A stretch of 64,000 bases of DNA, taken from the NCBI RefSeq assembly GCF_001954135.1, contig NZ_MBEQ01000070.1:62001-126000 (forward strand). The letters run 5' to 3'. How positions within the stretch are numbered: the stretch's first letter is position 1; the number at the start of each line of letters is the position of its first letter. Below the pieces are notes generated by a model. It saw nothing but the letters and a program-made list of their open reading frames with translations. It made no database searches and was not told where the DNA came from. Of this stretch, positions 54,432 through 64,000 are shown piece after piece. The stretch comes from Mycobacterium sp. GA-1841. Lineage in GTDB: Bacteria; Actinomycetota; Actinomycetes; Mycobacteriales; Mycobacteriaceae. A program made the translations under genes and the position numbers.

Positions 54432-56204
54432 CTATTGGGGTGCTGCGAACACTTCTTCGTCGGGTGGATCGACATAGGCCGCCTGAATGACCTCCTTGCC
54501 GTCCGGACTGACCATGAACGCCTGGCCAGGTGGCCTTTTCTTGACGATGATCTCCCGTGACGGGAAGTCGTTCTTCTCGCCGGACAGGAACAACGTCGGT
54601 GAACCGGCGCCGTAGGCGGCACCGACGAATTTGTCCATCGTCGCGCGGTGGGCGAGGCTCATCTGGCACGTCACGATGATGTGCAGGCCGATGTCAGCGG
54701 CCGCCGGGAGTAACGGGCCCAACGGCGCCATCGGCGACATCATGCCCGCTGCGGCGGTGATCATGTGCCAGTCGTCGACCAGCAGCACGATGTCCGGACC
54801 GCTCCACCACGATCTCGCCCGCAGCTGCGCGGTGGTCAGATCCGGCGGCGGCAACCTCTTCTTCAGGTTGACCGCCAGCGCCTTGATCGACTCCTCGAGC
54901 GAGGCGCTGTTGCGGTTGATGGCACCGGCGGCGAGCAGATGCGTCTCGGGCACCGCGTCCAGCAGACCCGACCGGTAGTCGGCCAGCATGAACCTGACCT
55001 GGTCCGGGCTGTTGCGGCTGCAGATCGCCTTGGCCACCGCATGGGCGATGGTGGTCTTGCCCGACTTCGGCGCACCGAAGATCAGCTGATGCGGCGTCTG
55101 ATGCATCTGGTTGTACGCCACCGTGAGGTCCGACTCGCGCACACCCAGCGGCACGTGCCAGCGGGTCCGGTAATCGGAGTCGGGTCCGGGCGGGTTCGGA
55201 TCGAGCTGATGCAGGTAGATCCGCTCCGGCAGCACGCGCACCTGCGGTGCCTGGTCGGTGTACCGCGACGACACCTCCTGCACGCCCGCCGAGATGGCGT
55301 CGACGATGTTGGCGGCACTGTGGATGCCGTCGAGGCGGGGCACCCCGATCATCAGGTGGTGCTTCTCCAGCGAAACCGCCCGGCCGGGACGGTTGGCGGG
55401 GATGTCCCGGGTGATCCGGTCGATCTGGGTTTCGTTGACGTCACCGAGGCGAAACTCGATCTTGGTGCCCAGGTAGTCACGCACACGTGACTTGAGCTCG
55501 GTCCAGCGCGGTGTGGAGATGATGACGTGCACGCCGTACGCCAGGCCCTGGCCGGCCAGATCCTGCACGGCCGGCTCCAGATCGGGGAATTCCGCCACGA
55601 ACGCCGGCCAACCATCGATCACCAGGAAGACGTCGCCGAACGGATCCTGGGCGGCCGGGTTCTCGGGATCCTCCCGCATCTCGCGATAGGACGCGATCGA
55701 TCCCACGCGGTACTGCTTGAACACCTGCTCGCGGGCCCTCAGCACGGCCTTGACCTCGGCCACCACCCGGTTGACCCGGTCCGGTTCGGCGCGGGTGGCC
55801 ACACCGCCCACGTGGGGCAGGTCCTCCATGTACATCAAGCCACCACCACCGAGATCGATGCAGTAGAACTGCACCTGCCGCGGCGTGTGGGTGGCGGCCG
55901 CCGAGAGCATCAGCGTCTGCAGGAAGGTCGATTTACCCGTCTGCGGGGCACCACCGATCGCGATGTTGCCGCCCGCCGCGGAGACGTCGACGCCCCAGAT
56001 GTCCTGTCGGTGCCGACGCGGCTCGTCCATGATCCCCAGTGCAAACCGCAGCGGCTTGCGCTGGTAGTCACGCTCGATCAGCTCGTTGACCGGGGTCGGA
56101 TCGGTCAGCGGGGGCAGCCACATCTTGTACGCGCGGCTCTCACCGGTGCCCAGTTGCCCGAGCACCACCTCACGCAACACCCGGGGCTCAGCATCTGTGG
56201 ACAT
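54432..56204 (-). CDS. eccCb1: ESX-1 ATPase EccCb1
   Basis: 590 residues with two FtsK/SpoIIIE-type ATPase domains: [10 protein letters not shown] (about 85) and [11 protein letters not shown] (about 376). It binds the C-terminal signal of EsxB. Walker B-like stretches include [11 protein letters not shown] and [11 protein letters not shown]. Its ATG lies next to the eccCa1 stop (TGATG); in other ESX systems these are one polypeptide. Confidence 0.96.
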   Translation of the reverse strand: MSTDAEPRVLREVVLGQLGTGESRAYKMWLPPLTDPTPVNELIERDYQRKPLRFALGIMDEPRRHRQDIWGVDVSAAGGNIAIGGAPQTGKSTFLQTLMLSAAATHTPRQVQFYCIDLGGGGLMYMEDLPHVGGVATRAEPDRVNRVVAEVKAVLRAREQVFKQYRVGSIASYREMREDPENPAAQDPFGDVFLVIDGWPAFVAEFPDLEPAVQDLAGQGLAYGVHVIISTPRWTELKSRVRDYLGTKIEFRLGDVNETQIDRITRDIPANRPGRAVSLEKHHLMIGVPRLDGIHSAANIVDAISAGVQEVSSRYTDQAPQVRVLPERIYLHQLDPNPPGPDSDYRTRWHVPLGVRESDLTVAYNQMHQTPHQLIFGAPKSGKTTIAHAVAKAICSRNSPDQVRFMLADYRSGLLDAVPETHLLAAGAINRNSASLEESIKALAVNLKKRLPPPDLTTAQLRARSWWSGPDIVLLVDDWHMITAAAGMMSPMAPLGPLLPAAADIGLHIIVTCQMSLAHRATMDKFVGAAYGAGSPTLFLSGEKNDFPSREIIVKKRPPGQAFMVSPDGKEVIQAAYVDPPDEEVFAAPQ

Positions 56205-58432
56205 CAACTCACCGCCGTATCAAAAATCGGAGTTGTGGTGAACTGGTGGATCCGCACCCGCGTCTGGCGCTTCGCCCGCGGCTTGGCCTCACCGTCCACG
56301 GAATCATCCACCTCGGGCACATAGTTGGCACCGGTGTAGAGGGTGCTGAACTTGACCGGATCCTCCATACCGACCCGCAGGAATCCGACACCGCTTTCCT
56401 TGTTGGTGATGTACTGCGCCTCGGGCGTGCCGATCACCGCCTTGGACTCGGCAGAGCTGGTGGTACGCAACGCGATTCGGTACGTGAGGTTCGGCTCGAG
56501 CTTGTCGATGCGCACACCGCCGGTGTTCAGCGACTGCGTGGCCAGCAACAGGTGCACGCGCAGCGAGCGGCCCACACGACAGATGCGGTCGAACAACCCG
56601 ATGAAGTCGGGATGGTTCTGCAGGAGCTCGGCGAACTCGTCGACCACCACGAACAACGTCGGCAACGGCGGAAGGTCCGCACCGCGCTCGCGGTGCTTCT
56701 CGTACTCGGCCACACCCGAGAGCGCGCCGGCGGCCCCCACCTGCATACCGGCCTGACGCAGGATCTGCTGGCGGCGGTCGAGCTCACCGGTGAGCACCTC
56801 GCCCATACGTCCGACGAGCTCGGCTTCCTCTTCCATATTGGTGACGACGGCCGCGGTGTGCGGCAGCTTCTCCATACCCAGGAAGGTCGAACCGCCCTTG
56901 AAGTCGGTCAGCAGCAGGTTGATCTGATCGGGGTGGTGGGTGGCCACCAGCGACAGGATCATGGTCCGCAGGAACTCCGACTTACCAGAGCCGGTGGTAC
57001 CGATGAGCATGCCGTGCGGGCCGGCTCCGAACTCGGCGCCTTCCTTGATGTCGAGGGTCATCACCTCGCCGGTCTTGAGCTCGTGACCGAACGGGATCTT
57101 GAGCCGGTCACGGTCGGTGTCGGCGAACATCCGCCAGCGCGCCGGGGTGACCTCCTCGACCGACTTCGCACCGACCAGGTGGTGCCACTCTTTCGAGACC
57201 TTCTTCTGCACCCGCACGTTCTTGTCGATGATCGTGCCGGTGATCGACCAGCCGGCCAGCTTACGGGCGAGTCGGGTGGCCTGCGCCGGCGTCATCCGGT
57301 CGACCACCCGGGTCACCTCGCGGTAGTTCTGGTTGGGCAGTTTGTCGTCGCACGTGGCGTCGGCGTCGACGCGCAGCCGGTAGGCCGAGCCGCGGTGGTT
57401 GCCCAGCGTGAGCACCGTGACCCCGGCCCGTCCGTCGACCGGGAAGCCGGCCTTGCCGCCGGTCAGGTCGACCACGATGACGTAGGGACCGCCGGGGGCG
57501 GCGTCGGCGCTGTGCGGGCCGCGGGCGGTCAGATCGCTCAACCCGTCGGGACGGGTGTAGACCAGCCGGGTCGGCCCGGCAGCATCGGTGTCGGTCTGGT
57601 GCTGGGTGTGCGGCAGCCACTTCAACCACGACCACTTCGGGTCTTCGGGGTTGTCGGTGAGCACCCGGATCTGCAGCAGGTCTGGCGGATGGAACACCGC
57701 CAGGTGGCAGATCATCGCGGTCAGCAGTCCCGCCGCACCGTCCGGGTCGCCACCTACGGCGATGGTCGGAAACGTCCGCAGCTGAACGAGTTTGGGGCAG
57801 TCGTGGATCAGACCGTGGGTGCGCAGGAACTTCGTCACCCACATGTGGCTGACCGGCTCCAGGTGCGGCTGCGGCGCGCCTTGCGGACCGGCCAGCTCAC
57901 CACTGGTGTTCGGCTTGAGCAGCCGGTCGACGGCGATCTCGGAACCGATACCGATGCGGGTCGCGGCGTAGAAATCCGAGTTCGCCTGCCGTGACCACTG
58001 CCGGTGGGTGCCGATGATCGACAGCAGATCGTCGGGATGCGGTGCGTGGTAACCGAAGAACGACACCTGCGCCGACGCCGACGACGTGACGCGGTTGCGC
58101 AGCCCGGCCAGGTACCGCAGGTACTCCTTGCGGTCGGCGTTGATCTCGGGAACTTTCTTGCCACCGGCGCCGCCACCGGACATGAAACCGACGGTGCCCA
58201 TGATCATCATCAGCGGCATCATCAGCATGTACGGCGACAGCTGCCGCACACCGGTGAAGATCATGATCGCGATCATGCCGAGCATGCAGCCGCCCATGAC
58301 CCAGGGCATGGCCTTCTGCATGCCTGAGGGCGGGATCTCGATCCCGAGGTCATCCGGTGGGGCGACGTTGATCTCGCCCGGTGTCAGCCGCGGCCCCCGC
58401 TTGATCGTCGGGGTGAACTTCTTCGTCGTCAT
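56204..58432 (-). CDS. eccCa1: ESX-1 ATPase EccCa1
   Basis: 742 residues. Two membrane helices (about 38-85, [20 protein letters not shown] and [15 protein letters not shown]) and one FtsK-type ATPase domain with the Walker [13 protein letters not shown] (about 477) and the Walker [13 protein letters not shown]. Membrane-bound half of the ESX-1 motor. It overlaps eccB1 by 4 bases. Confidence 0.97.
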   Translation of the reverse strand: MTTKKFTPTIKRGPRLTPGEINVAPPDDLGIEIPPSGMQKAMPWVMGGCMLGMIAIMIFTGVRQLSPYMLMMPLMMIMGTVGFMSGGGAGGKKVPEINADRKEYLRYLAGLRNRVTSSASAQVSFFGYHAPHPDDLLSIIGTHRQWSRQANSDFYAATRIGIGSEIAVDRLLKPNTSGELAGPQGAPQPHLEPVSHMWVTKFLRTHGLIHDCPKLVQLRTFPTIAVGGDPDGAAGLLTAMICHLAVFHPPDLLQIRVLTDNPEDPKWSWLKWLPHTQHQTDTDAAGPTRLVYTRPDGLSDLTARGPHSADAAPGGPYVIVVDLTGGKAGFPVDGRAGVTVLTLGNHRGSAYRLRVDADATCDDKLPNQNYREVTRVVDRMTPAQATRLARKLAGWSITGTIIDKNVRVQKKVSKEWHHLVGAKSVEEVTPARWRMFADTDRDRLKIPFGHELKTGEVMTLDIKEGAEFGAGPHGMLIGTTGSGKSEFLRTMILSLVATHHPDQINLLLTDFKGGSTFLGMEKLPHTAAVVTNMEEEAELVGRMGEVLTGELDRRQQILRQAGMQVGAAGALSGVAEYEKHRERGADLPPLPTLFVVVDEFAELLQNHPDFIGLFDRICRVGRSLRVHLLLATQSLNTGGVRIDKLEPNLTYRIALRTTSSAESKAVIGTPEAQYITNKESGVGFLRVGMEDPVKFSTLYTGANYVPEVDDSVDGEAKPRAKRQTRVRIHQFTTTPIFDTAVS

Positions 58433-59871
58433 GAGCCTTGCTTACTTTCGACTTTGCGCGGGTTCGGGTCATCCGGAAGCGTGTCGTGCTCGATGAGCGC
58501 GGCTTCCTTCGACAGCACCGGGCCTTCCACCAGCAGCCCGACGACCTGCCATGGTGCGTTCACCGCACCGGACAGGCCCAGATTCTTCGCGGCGTCGTCG
58601 TTGGCGACGCCGTAGCGCACCCCTTGCGGGTCGATGTAGTAGAGGCTCTCGCCGACCCGGGGATCGGGTGACTGCAACCGGACGAACTGGCCGCCCTCGA
58701 TGTACACCGTTGCGTCACCGCCGATCTGGTCGATCCCGGTGCCGATCGCCGACGACGGGATCGGCAGCCGACGCCCGGCGATGACGGTGGTCTTCGGCGC
58801 CTGATCTCCCGGCTCACGCTGCCAGGCCCAGCACAACACCGGAGCGTCCTGACGCAGCAGGACCTCCAGCGGCTTGTCCGGGAGCGGCGAGACATACACC
58901 TGCTCGGGGATCTTGGCGACGACGCTGGCTTCCACGGCCGGCGGCTGCAACAGCCCGTAGGAGTTGGTGGCGCGCAACGCCGCGGCCGTGGTGTCGTTGA
59001 CCCGGGCCACACCGTCCGGCAACACCACATAGTGCTGCGGCTCGGATTCGGTGGCCGTCCGGAACACCGAACCGATCACCAGATTCGCCGGCAGCCCAAC
59101 GGTATTGGGCGCACCGGCGGCCGGGATCATCGGCAGCTGCCAGGGCCCCATGTTGGCCAACGCGTTGAACAGGCCCTCCGACACCGGGGTGGCCTTCGCG
59201 GTGACCGGGATACCCACCGCGGAACTCACCGCCCGGTCGGCCAGGTCGATGCTGTGCCGCCCCTCCGCGGTCACCAGCCAGTTGGCTCCCTCGAACGACA
59301 CCAGCATGGCCTGGTTCTCGCGCATCGGGCCGACCGCCATATCGGTGGCCAGAGACCGGATCAGCACCGACGTCTCCACCTTCGGTGCGGCACTGTCCGG
59401 CTTGGCGACGGTGTCACACAGGGACCAGCGCGACGCCGGGGTGCCGGTCGGGGTGGCATATGGCGCACCGGGAATGCCGATCGGCTGTCCCTTGGGCAGC
59501 CGATTGAGCTCCTCGGACTTCACCGCCGACGGATTTCCGGAGTTGCCGAGCGCCAACCGGGCCGAGGTCAGGTTGTACACCGGGCGCAACAGGTTGCTTC
59601 CGGGCAGCATGACGTAGAGCTGATTGGTGGTCCGGTCCACCAGGAGCTGATCGGTGCCCTGCTTGCCCAGCGGCTTGAAATACGCCATCAGTGCCGCGCC
59701 CAGGCAGATCAGTACCGAAACCACGATCCCGGCGAATACCGCACGGCTGTAGAACTGCAGTGGATCGTCGAACATCCGGGTATCCCGGCGCACGATCGCG
59801 TGCTCGACGCGGCGCAGCAGAAAACGCCAGCCGCTGACCTGGACCTTGGTGGTGAGCCGGAAGCCTGCCAT
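58429..59871 (-). CDS. eccB1: ESX-1 membrane component EccB1
   Basis: 480 residues. A short cytoplasmic N-terminus with [17 protein letters not shown], one membrane helix ([18 protein letters not shown]) and a large periplasmic domain with repeats ([20 protein letters not shown]). EccB is the periplasmic core of the ESX complex. ATG overlaps by 4 bases with downstream eccCa1 and lies 3 bases after eccA1. Confidence 0.96.
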   Translation of the reverse strand: MAGFRLTTKVQVSGWRFLLRRVEHAIVRRDTRMFDDPLQFYSRAVFAGIVVSVLICLGAALMAYFKPLGKQGTDQLLVDRTTNQLYVMLPGSNLLRPVYNLTSARLALGNSGNPSAVKSEELNRLPKGQPIGIPGAPYATPTGTPASRWSLCDTVAKPDSAAPKVETSVLIRSLATDMAVGPMRENQAMLVSFEGANWLVTAEGRHSIDLADRAVSSAVGIPVTAKATPVSEGLFNALANMGPWQLPMIPAAGAPNTVGLPANLVIGSVFRTATESEPQHYVVLPDGVARVNDTTAAALRATNSYGLLQPPAVEASVVAKIPEQVYVSPLPDKPLEVLLRQDAPVLCWAWQREPGDQAPKTTVIAGRRLPIPSSAIGTGIDQIGGDATVYIEGGQFVRLQSPDPRVGESLYYIDPQGVRYGVANDDAAKNLGLSGAVNAPWQVVGLLVEGPVLSKEAALIEHDTLPDDPNPRKVESKQGS

Positions 59872-59874
59872 CTC

Positions 59875-61599
59875 TTATTCGCCGATGTTCAGGCGGCTGT
59901 GGACCGCCGAGATCGCCGCCGCCATGTCTTCTCCGTTGATCTCGCTGAGCTGCTCGACACCAAGGTTCTCGAAATCCAGGGACCGGGCCAACCGCATGTC
60001 CCGGTTCTGCTCGCCGGCCTCCACCAGCTGTCGGGCATAGCGGCCGTTGCCGGCGATGTCCAGCGCCGGCTTGCCGTTGAGAGTCCGCTGACTGAGCAGC
60101 GACGCCGCCTCGTGCACCCGCTTGGCCGCCTCTTCGTCGAGCTGTGAATCATTGGCCTTGGCAATGACTTTGGTGATGTCGACGATGTCGTCGGGCGCGT
60201 ACGAGTCGAACTCGATGCGGGTCGCGAAACGCGAGCGCAAACCGTCGTTGGTTTCCAGCAGCCGGTCGATGTCGTTGCTGTAACCGGCGATGATGACCAC
60301 CAGCCGGTCGCGGTCGTTCTCCATCCGGGCCAGCAAGGTGTCCAGCGCCTCGGTGCCGAACGGGTCCGCCCGGCCGTCGCGCTCCTGCACCAGGGTGTAG
60401 GCCTCGTCGATGAACAGCACGCCGCCCAGCGCGCGGTCGATGGTCTTCGCAGTCTTGACCGCCGATTGGCCTTCGTACTCGGCGACGAAATCCTTGCGTG
60501 AGGTCTCGATCAGCTTGGGCTCCGCGATCACCCCGAGACCGGCCAGGATGTTGGCCACCACTCGCGCGATCGTCGTCTTACCGGTACCGGGCGGTCCGGC
60601 GAAGATCATGTGCTTGGAGGTCTGGGCCACCTTCATGCCGCGCGCGGCACGGATCCTGGCCATCTGGGTGGCTGCCCGGTAAGCCTCGATCTGTTCCTTC
60701 ACCCGGCCCAGGCCGATCTGTCGGTCCAGTTCGGCCTGCGCCTCGGTCAGCAGCTTGTCCCGGGCCGACGTGTCGGCCACCACGCTGGAGGGATCCCAGG
60801 GGTCGGTGCGGGCCGCGATCTTCTCGGCGGTCGTGGTTTCCAGCCGGTAGGCCGGATCACGCAGGGCCGCAGTGACTTTGGGTTCAGGGAAGTTGGCCTG
60901 AAGCCATTCCAGCAGAACTTGGGCCGAGTCTTCGTTCCCCTGGTTGCGCCGGGCCATGGCGAGGTACCAGGCAATCGCCGGTGCACAGGCCTGACCGGCC
61001 GGGGTGTCGTTGGCCTCGGTGAGCCGACGGTCGGCCTCGGTGAACAGTCCGAGGTTGGCCGCCGCCACGCCGTGGGCCACGCCCGCCGCGGCGGCCAGGA
61101 ACTTGTCCGGCCACTGGTCAGCACCGCGCACCTGGTCGATCACGTCGGTCCAGCGTTGTGCCGCACCGTAGATCACCGCTTTCACCCACGCCACCAGGTG
61201 TTCGGACCCGCCGGCCGGAGCATCCTCAAGGGCCTCCATCGCGTCGGCGTAATTGCCCTCGTTGGCCTCCTGGACGGCGAAGCCCAGGGTGATCGCCAAC
61301 GGCGAGTTGATCGGGTAGGAGATGTCCCTGCCGTAGATGCCGCCGATCGGGATGCGGGCCCCGACACCGTTCATCGAGATCTCGGCCGCGCCGGCCAGCT
61401 GGCCGAAGTTCGAGCGCGAATACCAGGCCCGGAACAGCGTCACCCGGTCGGTGTCACCACAGCGGATCCGCCCCACCCACGCATCACACGCAGACTCGTC
61501 GTAACCGGTGATCTCGGTGAACATTTCGAGTGAGCGGGCCGGAGAGCTGCTCAGCATCCCGACTGCGGTGCCGAACATCCCAGCGAGATGGTCAACCAT
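59875..61599 (-). CDS. eccA1: ESX-1 AAA+ ATPase EccA1
   Basis: 574 residues. N-terminal TPR-like helical domain (about 1-280), linker, and AAA+ domain with GPPGTGKTTIARVVANIL (Walker A, about 330) and VLFIDEAYTLVQERDG (Walker B). Cytoplasmic. It disassembles EspG-bound PE/PPE proteins and supports mycolate synthesis in M. marinum. The start ATG 61599 matches the M. tuberculosis length and overlaps the espH stop by 8 bases. Confidence 0.96.
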   Translation of the reverse strand: MVDHLAGMFGTAVGMLSSSPARSLEMFTEITGYDESACDAWVGRIRCGDTDRVTLFRAWYSRSNFGQLAGAAEISMNGVGARIPIGGIYGRDISYPINSPLAITLGFAVQEANEGNYADAMEALEDAPAGGSEHLVAWVKAVIYGAAQRWTDVIDQVRGADQWPDKFLAAAAGVAHGVAAANLGLFTEADRRLTEANDTPAGQACAPAIAWYLAMARRNQGNEDSAQVLLEWLQANFPEPKVTAALRDPAYRLETTTAEKIAARTDPWDPSSVVADTSARDKLLTEAQAELDRQIGLGRVKEQIEAYRAATQMARIRAARGMKVAQTSKHMIFAGPPGTGKTTIARVVANILAGLGVIAEPKLIETSRKDFVAEYEGQSAVKTAKTIDRALGGVLFIDEAYTLVQERDGRADPFGTEALDTLLARMENDRDRLVVIIAGYSNDIDRLLETNDGLRSRFATRIEFDSYAPDDIVDITKVIAKANDSQLDEEAAKRVHEAASLLSQRTLNGKPALDIAGNGRYARQLVEAGEQNRDMRLARSLDFENLGVEQLSEINGEDMAAAISAVHSRLNIGE

Positions 61600-62164
61600 G
61601 ATCGCCTCCATAACGGGTCGAAAAGACCTGGGCCCGAGCATCATCGGCTTGCTCCGGGGTGGGCAGATTCAGGTCACGGGTCAGAAAGTCGCGGGTCGCC
61701 GCGTCGTCGTGGCCATGCTCACGCATTCCCGCGAGCATGAACGAGTACTGGGCGGACTTGGCTTGTTGGGCAGCCAGGCCCGCGATGAGCAGGATCTCCT
61801 CGGCGAGATCCCGCTCGGTCAAATCGGTGATCTTCGGGGCCAGCTCGATCTGATGCACCCGGCCATCCATGAACGCCGTCACCGTGACGGTTTCCGGTGG
61901 ATTGGTGACGGTGAACAACGGAAGGGCCAGCTCTTCCTCGTGGTCGCGGTCGACGAACCCGAGCCCGGACACCGTGCCGTCGGAGACGTCGCCGTCGGAC
62001 GCGTCATCGGAAACAGTGCCGTCAGATATGTCGAAGTCGTCATAGGTGCCGAGCGCGTCCAATCCCAACGCATTCGAATCGTCGTCGGAGTAGTCGAAAT
62101 CCAGCGCCGAGAGCGAGTCGTAGTCGTCCTCGTCGTCCGGATGATGTGGCGGAAAGTCACCCAC
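61592..62164 (-). CDS. espH: ESX-1 accessory protein EspH
   Basis: 190 residues. Acidic N-terminal half (DDEDDYDSLSALDFDYSDDD and a run of Ser/Asp repeats), then the conserved core PLFTVTNPPETVTVTAFMDG and LNLPTPEQADDARAQVFSTRY. EspH is needed for secretion of EspE/EspF substrates. The GTG at 62164 is chosen because it gives the usual start and leaves a small gap to espG1. Overlaps eccA1. Confidence 0.88.
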   Translation of the reverse strand: MGDFPPHHPDDEDDYDSLSALDFDYSDDDSNALGLDALGTYDDFDISDGTVSDDASDGDVSDGTVSGLGFVDRDHEEELALPLFTVTNPPETVTVTAFMDGRVHQIELAPKITDLTERDLAEEILLIAGLAAQQAKSAQYSFMLAGMREHGHDDAATRDFLTRDLNLPTPEQADDARAQVFSTRYGGDHG

Positions 62165-62177
62165 CTTGGCGGCCCTT

Positions 62178-63026
62178 TCAGTGCAGGTAGGAACTATCCG
62201 ACTCAGACTTGTCGAACCACGAACCCGACGGCAGCAACTCGACCAACCCATCCAGGGCCCGCTGCAGGTTGTCGCGGGTGCCGGTCAGGAAGCTGCCGTA
62301 GAGCTCGCCGTTGACCCGGCGCGGGATCGACACGATGCGCCCCTGCTTGGAGTCGAGGACACCGGCGGCCACGTCGATCTGGGAGATGGTGCCGCCCGGA
62401 TTGCGCTCGGAGGCAATGAGTTCCACCCAGCTATCGGGCTCCGAGATGATGTTCGCGTACACCCGGGCCGACGTCGGGGGGATCCCGTACCCGGTGAGCT
62501 CGTCGGCCGTGCGGCACTTGGCCAGGGTGTCGGCGACACCGGTCAACGGTTCGACATTGGCCGGTGCGCCCTCGCCGAGCACGGTCGTGACCATGCCGGC
62601 CAGACCGACCTGCGCAGCCACCCGCTGGAACACCAGGATGTCGTTGTCACGGGCGACGACCACGTGGCGACCGCCCTTGCGGCACACCACGAAGCGGATC
62701 ATCTTCCCGCCCACGTCACGACGCCACCAACGACCCTCCAACGTCCGGTCGGGCCGGCTGAGGGTGTCGAGCATGGCGGCCACCTCGGGATGAGGGTTGC
62801 CGTAGACGTCCAGCACGCCCTGGGCCGTGAGGTCACGGGTCACCTGTTCCCACACGATCTGGCGCAGATCGGGCTGGGGAATGTTCAACCGGATACCCAT
62901 CGAGACCGGAAAATCGGTGAGGCCGAGCTTGTCGGCGACCACCAGAACACCGTCGATGGTCAATTCGACCCCGACGACGTCGTCGATGGCCTGCGTGTTC
63001 GCGTCCGCGCTGAAGGAAGAAGTCAT
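62178..63026 (-). CDS. espG1: ESX-1 PE/PPE chaperone EspG1
   Basis: 282 residues, as in M. tuberculosis (283). Cytoplasmic chaperone that binds the tip of PPE68. Seen: DDVVGVELTIDGVLVVADKLGL, RWWRRDVGGKMIRFVV, NPGGTISQIDVAAGVLDSKQ and the end EL(L)PSGSWFDKSESDSSYLH. It lies between espF and espH. Confidence 0.95.
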   Translation of the reverse strand: MTSSFSADANTQAIDDVVGVELTIDGVLVVADKLGLTDFPVSMGIRLNIPQPDLRQIVWEQVTRDLTAQGVLDVYGNPHPEVAAMLDTLSRPDRTLEGRWWRRDVGGKMIRFVVCRKGGRHVVVARDNDILVFQRVAAQVGLAGMVTTVLGEGAPANVEPLTGVADTLAKCRTADELTGYGIPPTSARVYANIISEPDSWVELIASERNPGGTISQIDVAAGVLDSKQGRIVSIPRRVNGELYGSFLTGTRDNLQRALDGLVELLPSGSWFDKSESDSSYLH

Positions 63027-63039
63027 CTGTCGCCCCGCC

Positions 63040-63351
63040 CTATCGAACTGTCCCGTGCAGGGCGTCGCCCATGGTCGAATCTGTCCGGTCGTATCCGCTC
63101 GCCGCACGGGTGAGCTTGTCCCCGAGGTCCTGCGATACCCGAGCCATCCCATTGCCGGCGGCGCGGCGCGCGTTCAACGCGGCTTCCACCGCCGCGGCCG
63201 TCGACGCCGAAATCGGTCCGTGCGTCACGCGCACCGAGGTGTCGACACCGTCGACCGCCCCGGTGGCCAGCGCCAGGCTGGAAGCAGCCTCGCCTTGTCT
63301 GGCCGACAACTCTTGCAAATGAGCGGTGGCAACCCGCAAATCACCCGACAT
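63040..63351 (-). CDS. espF: ESX-1 substrate EspF
   Basis: 103 residues, EspC/EspF family. VTHGPISASTAAAVEAA has Ser48 in place of the EspC cysteine. Y87-DRT-D91 (SGYDRTDSTMG) is the secretion motif. Partner of EspE, which lies upstream. 13 bases before espG1. Confidence 0.93.
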   Translation of the reverse strand: MSGDLRVATAHLQELSARQGEAASSLALATGAVDGVDTSVRVTHGPISASTAAAVEAALNARRAAGNGMARVSQDLGDKLTRAASGYDRTDSTMGDALHGTVR

Positions 63352-63381
63352 GAAATCCCCTCGATCCCTGTACCTGGATTC

Positions 63382-64000
63382 TCACCGCTCGATCACGGCC
63401 GCAGATCCGGGTACACCGCGGTCTAATGTAGCCGCCGCCGCGACATGCAGCGGGCCCTGCTCGAAATCCATCCCGACATGCACCGGAGCCGGTCCGGCCG
63501 CACTGCCGCCGGCCGCCACGGCCTCGAGGTCGGGAGGCAGGGTCTTGGCGGCCTCGCGATCCGGACCGGCGCCCATCGGATCGGTGGGTCCATCCAAAGA
63601 AACCGCAGGCGGCGGGCCCTCGACCTGGCCCTCGTCGGCCTTCTCGTCCTCGGCCTCGCCGTCCTCGCCGTCCTTCTCGTCCTTTTCGTCGCCGTCCTTC
63701 TCGTCCTTGTCGTCCTCGCCGTCGCGGTCTTCGTCCTCGTCGGGCCGGCCGTCTCCGTCGACATCCGCAGACTCGTCGGCCAGATCTCCCGACGCCTGGT
63801 CGAGTTGCGCGGCCTCGGTGCCGGCGCCCATGGCCGGTCCGGCCACCTGGCCGGCCATCTGCGCGGCCTGGTTCGCGGCCTGAGTGGCGGCTTGCGCCGC
63901 CTGCCCGGCGGCCTGCGTGACCCCGCTCAGCATTCCGCTGAGTGGGCTCATCATCGAGCCCAGGAGTGTGCCCATCGCGCCGGCCGCGTCACCGGCCGCA
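63382..64000 (-). CDS. espE: ESX-1 substrate EspE, C-terminal part (5' end outside the window)
   Basis: About 206 residues are visible and the frame is open to the right edge. The visible part is an Ala/Gln/Gly-rich helix (TQAAGQAAQAATQAANQAAQ), a strongly charged Asp/Glu/Lys stretch (about 50 residues), and an end with GPAPVHVGMDFEQGPLHVAA. The charged segment looks expanded by repeats. EspE is an ESX-1 secreted or surface substrate paired with EspF. It lies 30 bases before espF. Confidence 0.88.
   Translation of the reverse strand, partial: AAGDAAGAMGTLLGSMMSPLSGMLSGVTQAAGQAAQAATQAANQAAQMAGQVAGPAMGAGTEAAQLDQASGDLADESADVDGDGRPDEDEDRDGEDDKDEKDGDEKDEKDGEDGEAEDEKADEGQVEGPPPAVSLDGPTDPMGAGPDREAAKTLPPDLEAVAAGGSAAGPAPVHVGMDFEQGPLHVAAAATLDRGVPGSAAVIER

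Noticed and set aside
56246..57994. 582-codon open frame opposite eccCa1
   Set aside because: Composition artefact of high GC third positions; no recognisable protein, no ribosome site, and eccCa1 is certain.

Overview
This GC-rich 64 kb window comes from a mycobacterium, most likely a non-tuberculous, Mycolicibacterium-type species. Two things show this. A core-metabolism block matches the gene neighbourhood known in M. tuberculosis as Rv0145-Rv0157 (pntA/pntB, fadE2, ptpB, the Rv0148-like SDR, the Rv0149-like quinone reductase and paired SAM methyltransferases). Next to it lies a complete ESX-1 type VII secretion locus. The species cannot be named from the sequence alone. There are no rRNA or tRNA genes and no CRISPR array, and every gap without a gene is shorter than 300 bases.

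Layout, left part (1-30.8 kb). Proton-translocating transhydrogenase (pntA 3' end, pntB); a Rid-family protein; an acyl-CoA dehydrogenase; an alpha/beta hydrolase; an LCP cell-wall ligase; a NarL-type two-component pair; a LysR regulator followed by an MFS exporter; a DUF1348 protein; fadE2-ptpB; a very large P-type ATPase (CtpI type) flanked by two small membrane proteins; an operon of methyltransferase, DUF456 and YceI genes; an SDR-quinone reductase operon; a small secreted protein; two TIGR00027-type methyltransferases; divergent TetR regulators; a FUSC permease; a pirin; and divergent ptsI/ptsH with a CRP-like palindrome between them.

Layout, right part (31-64 kb). The ESX-1 system is split into two convergent arms. 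On the plus strand mycP1-eccE1 leads into espL. On the minus strand, entering from the right edge, are espE-espF-espG1-espH-eccA1-eccB1-eccCa1-eccCb1-PE35-PPE68-esxB-esxA-espI-eccD1. All core parts are intact: ATPases, membrane channel, mycosin, EspG chaperone and the EsxAB substrate pair. Between the arms is about 14 kb of visibly less GC-rich accessory DNA. It holds espB, espK, an EspJ-like gene, a Pro-rich anchored protein, a decayed IS481-type element, and several arrangements I would look at first.

The most interesting items are in that accessory region. (1) Genes at 46179-44349 have the order EspA-like, EspC-like, EspD/EspH-like, which is the layout of the espACD operon that lies outside the ESX-1 locus in M. 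tuberculosis. (2) A second EspA/EspC-like pair lies at 35.2-36.3 kb. In both extra pairs each partner keeps one conserved cysteine, which the core EspF lacks. (3) A two-gene cassette of single-pass membrane proteins at 46.3-48.3 kb is tandemly duplicated. All four proteins share an RWP...APYxEL..EAxRC motif, and each cassette is preceded by an identical TAGACT-N6-ATG, suggesting leaderless transcription. (4) A 17-codon remnant of an espB start sits at the usual espB position between eccE1 and espL, while the full espB lies on the other strand beside the IS remnant and has lost both halves of its usual secretion signal.
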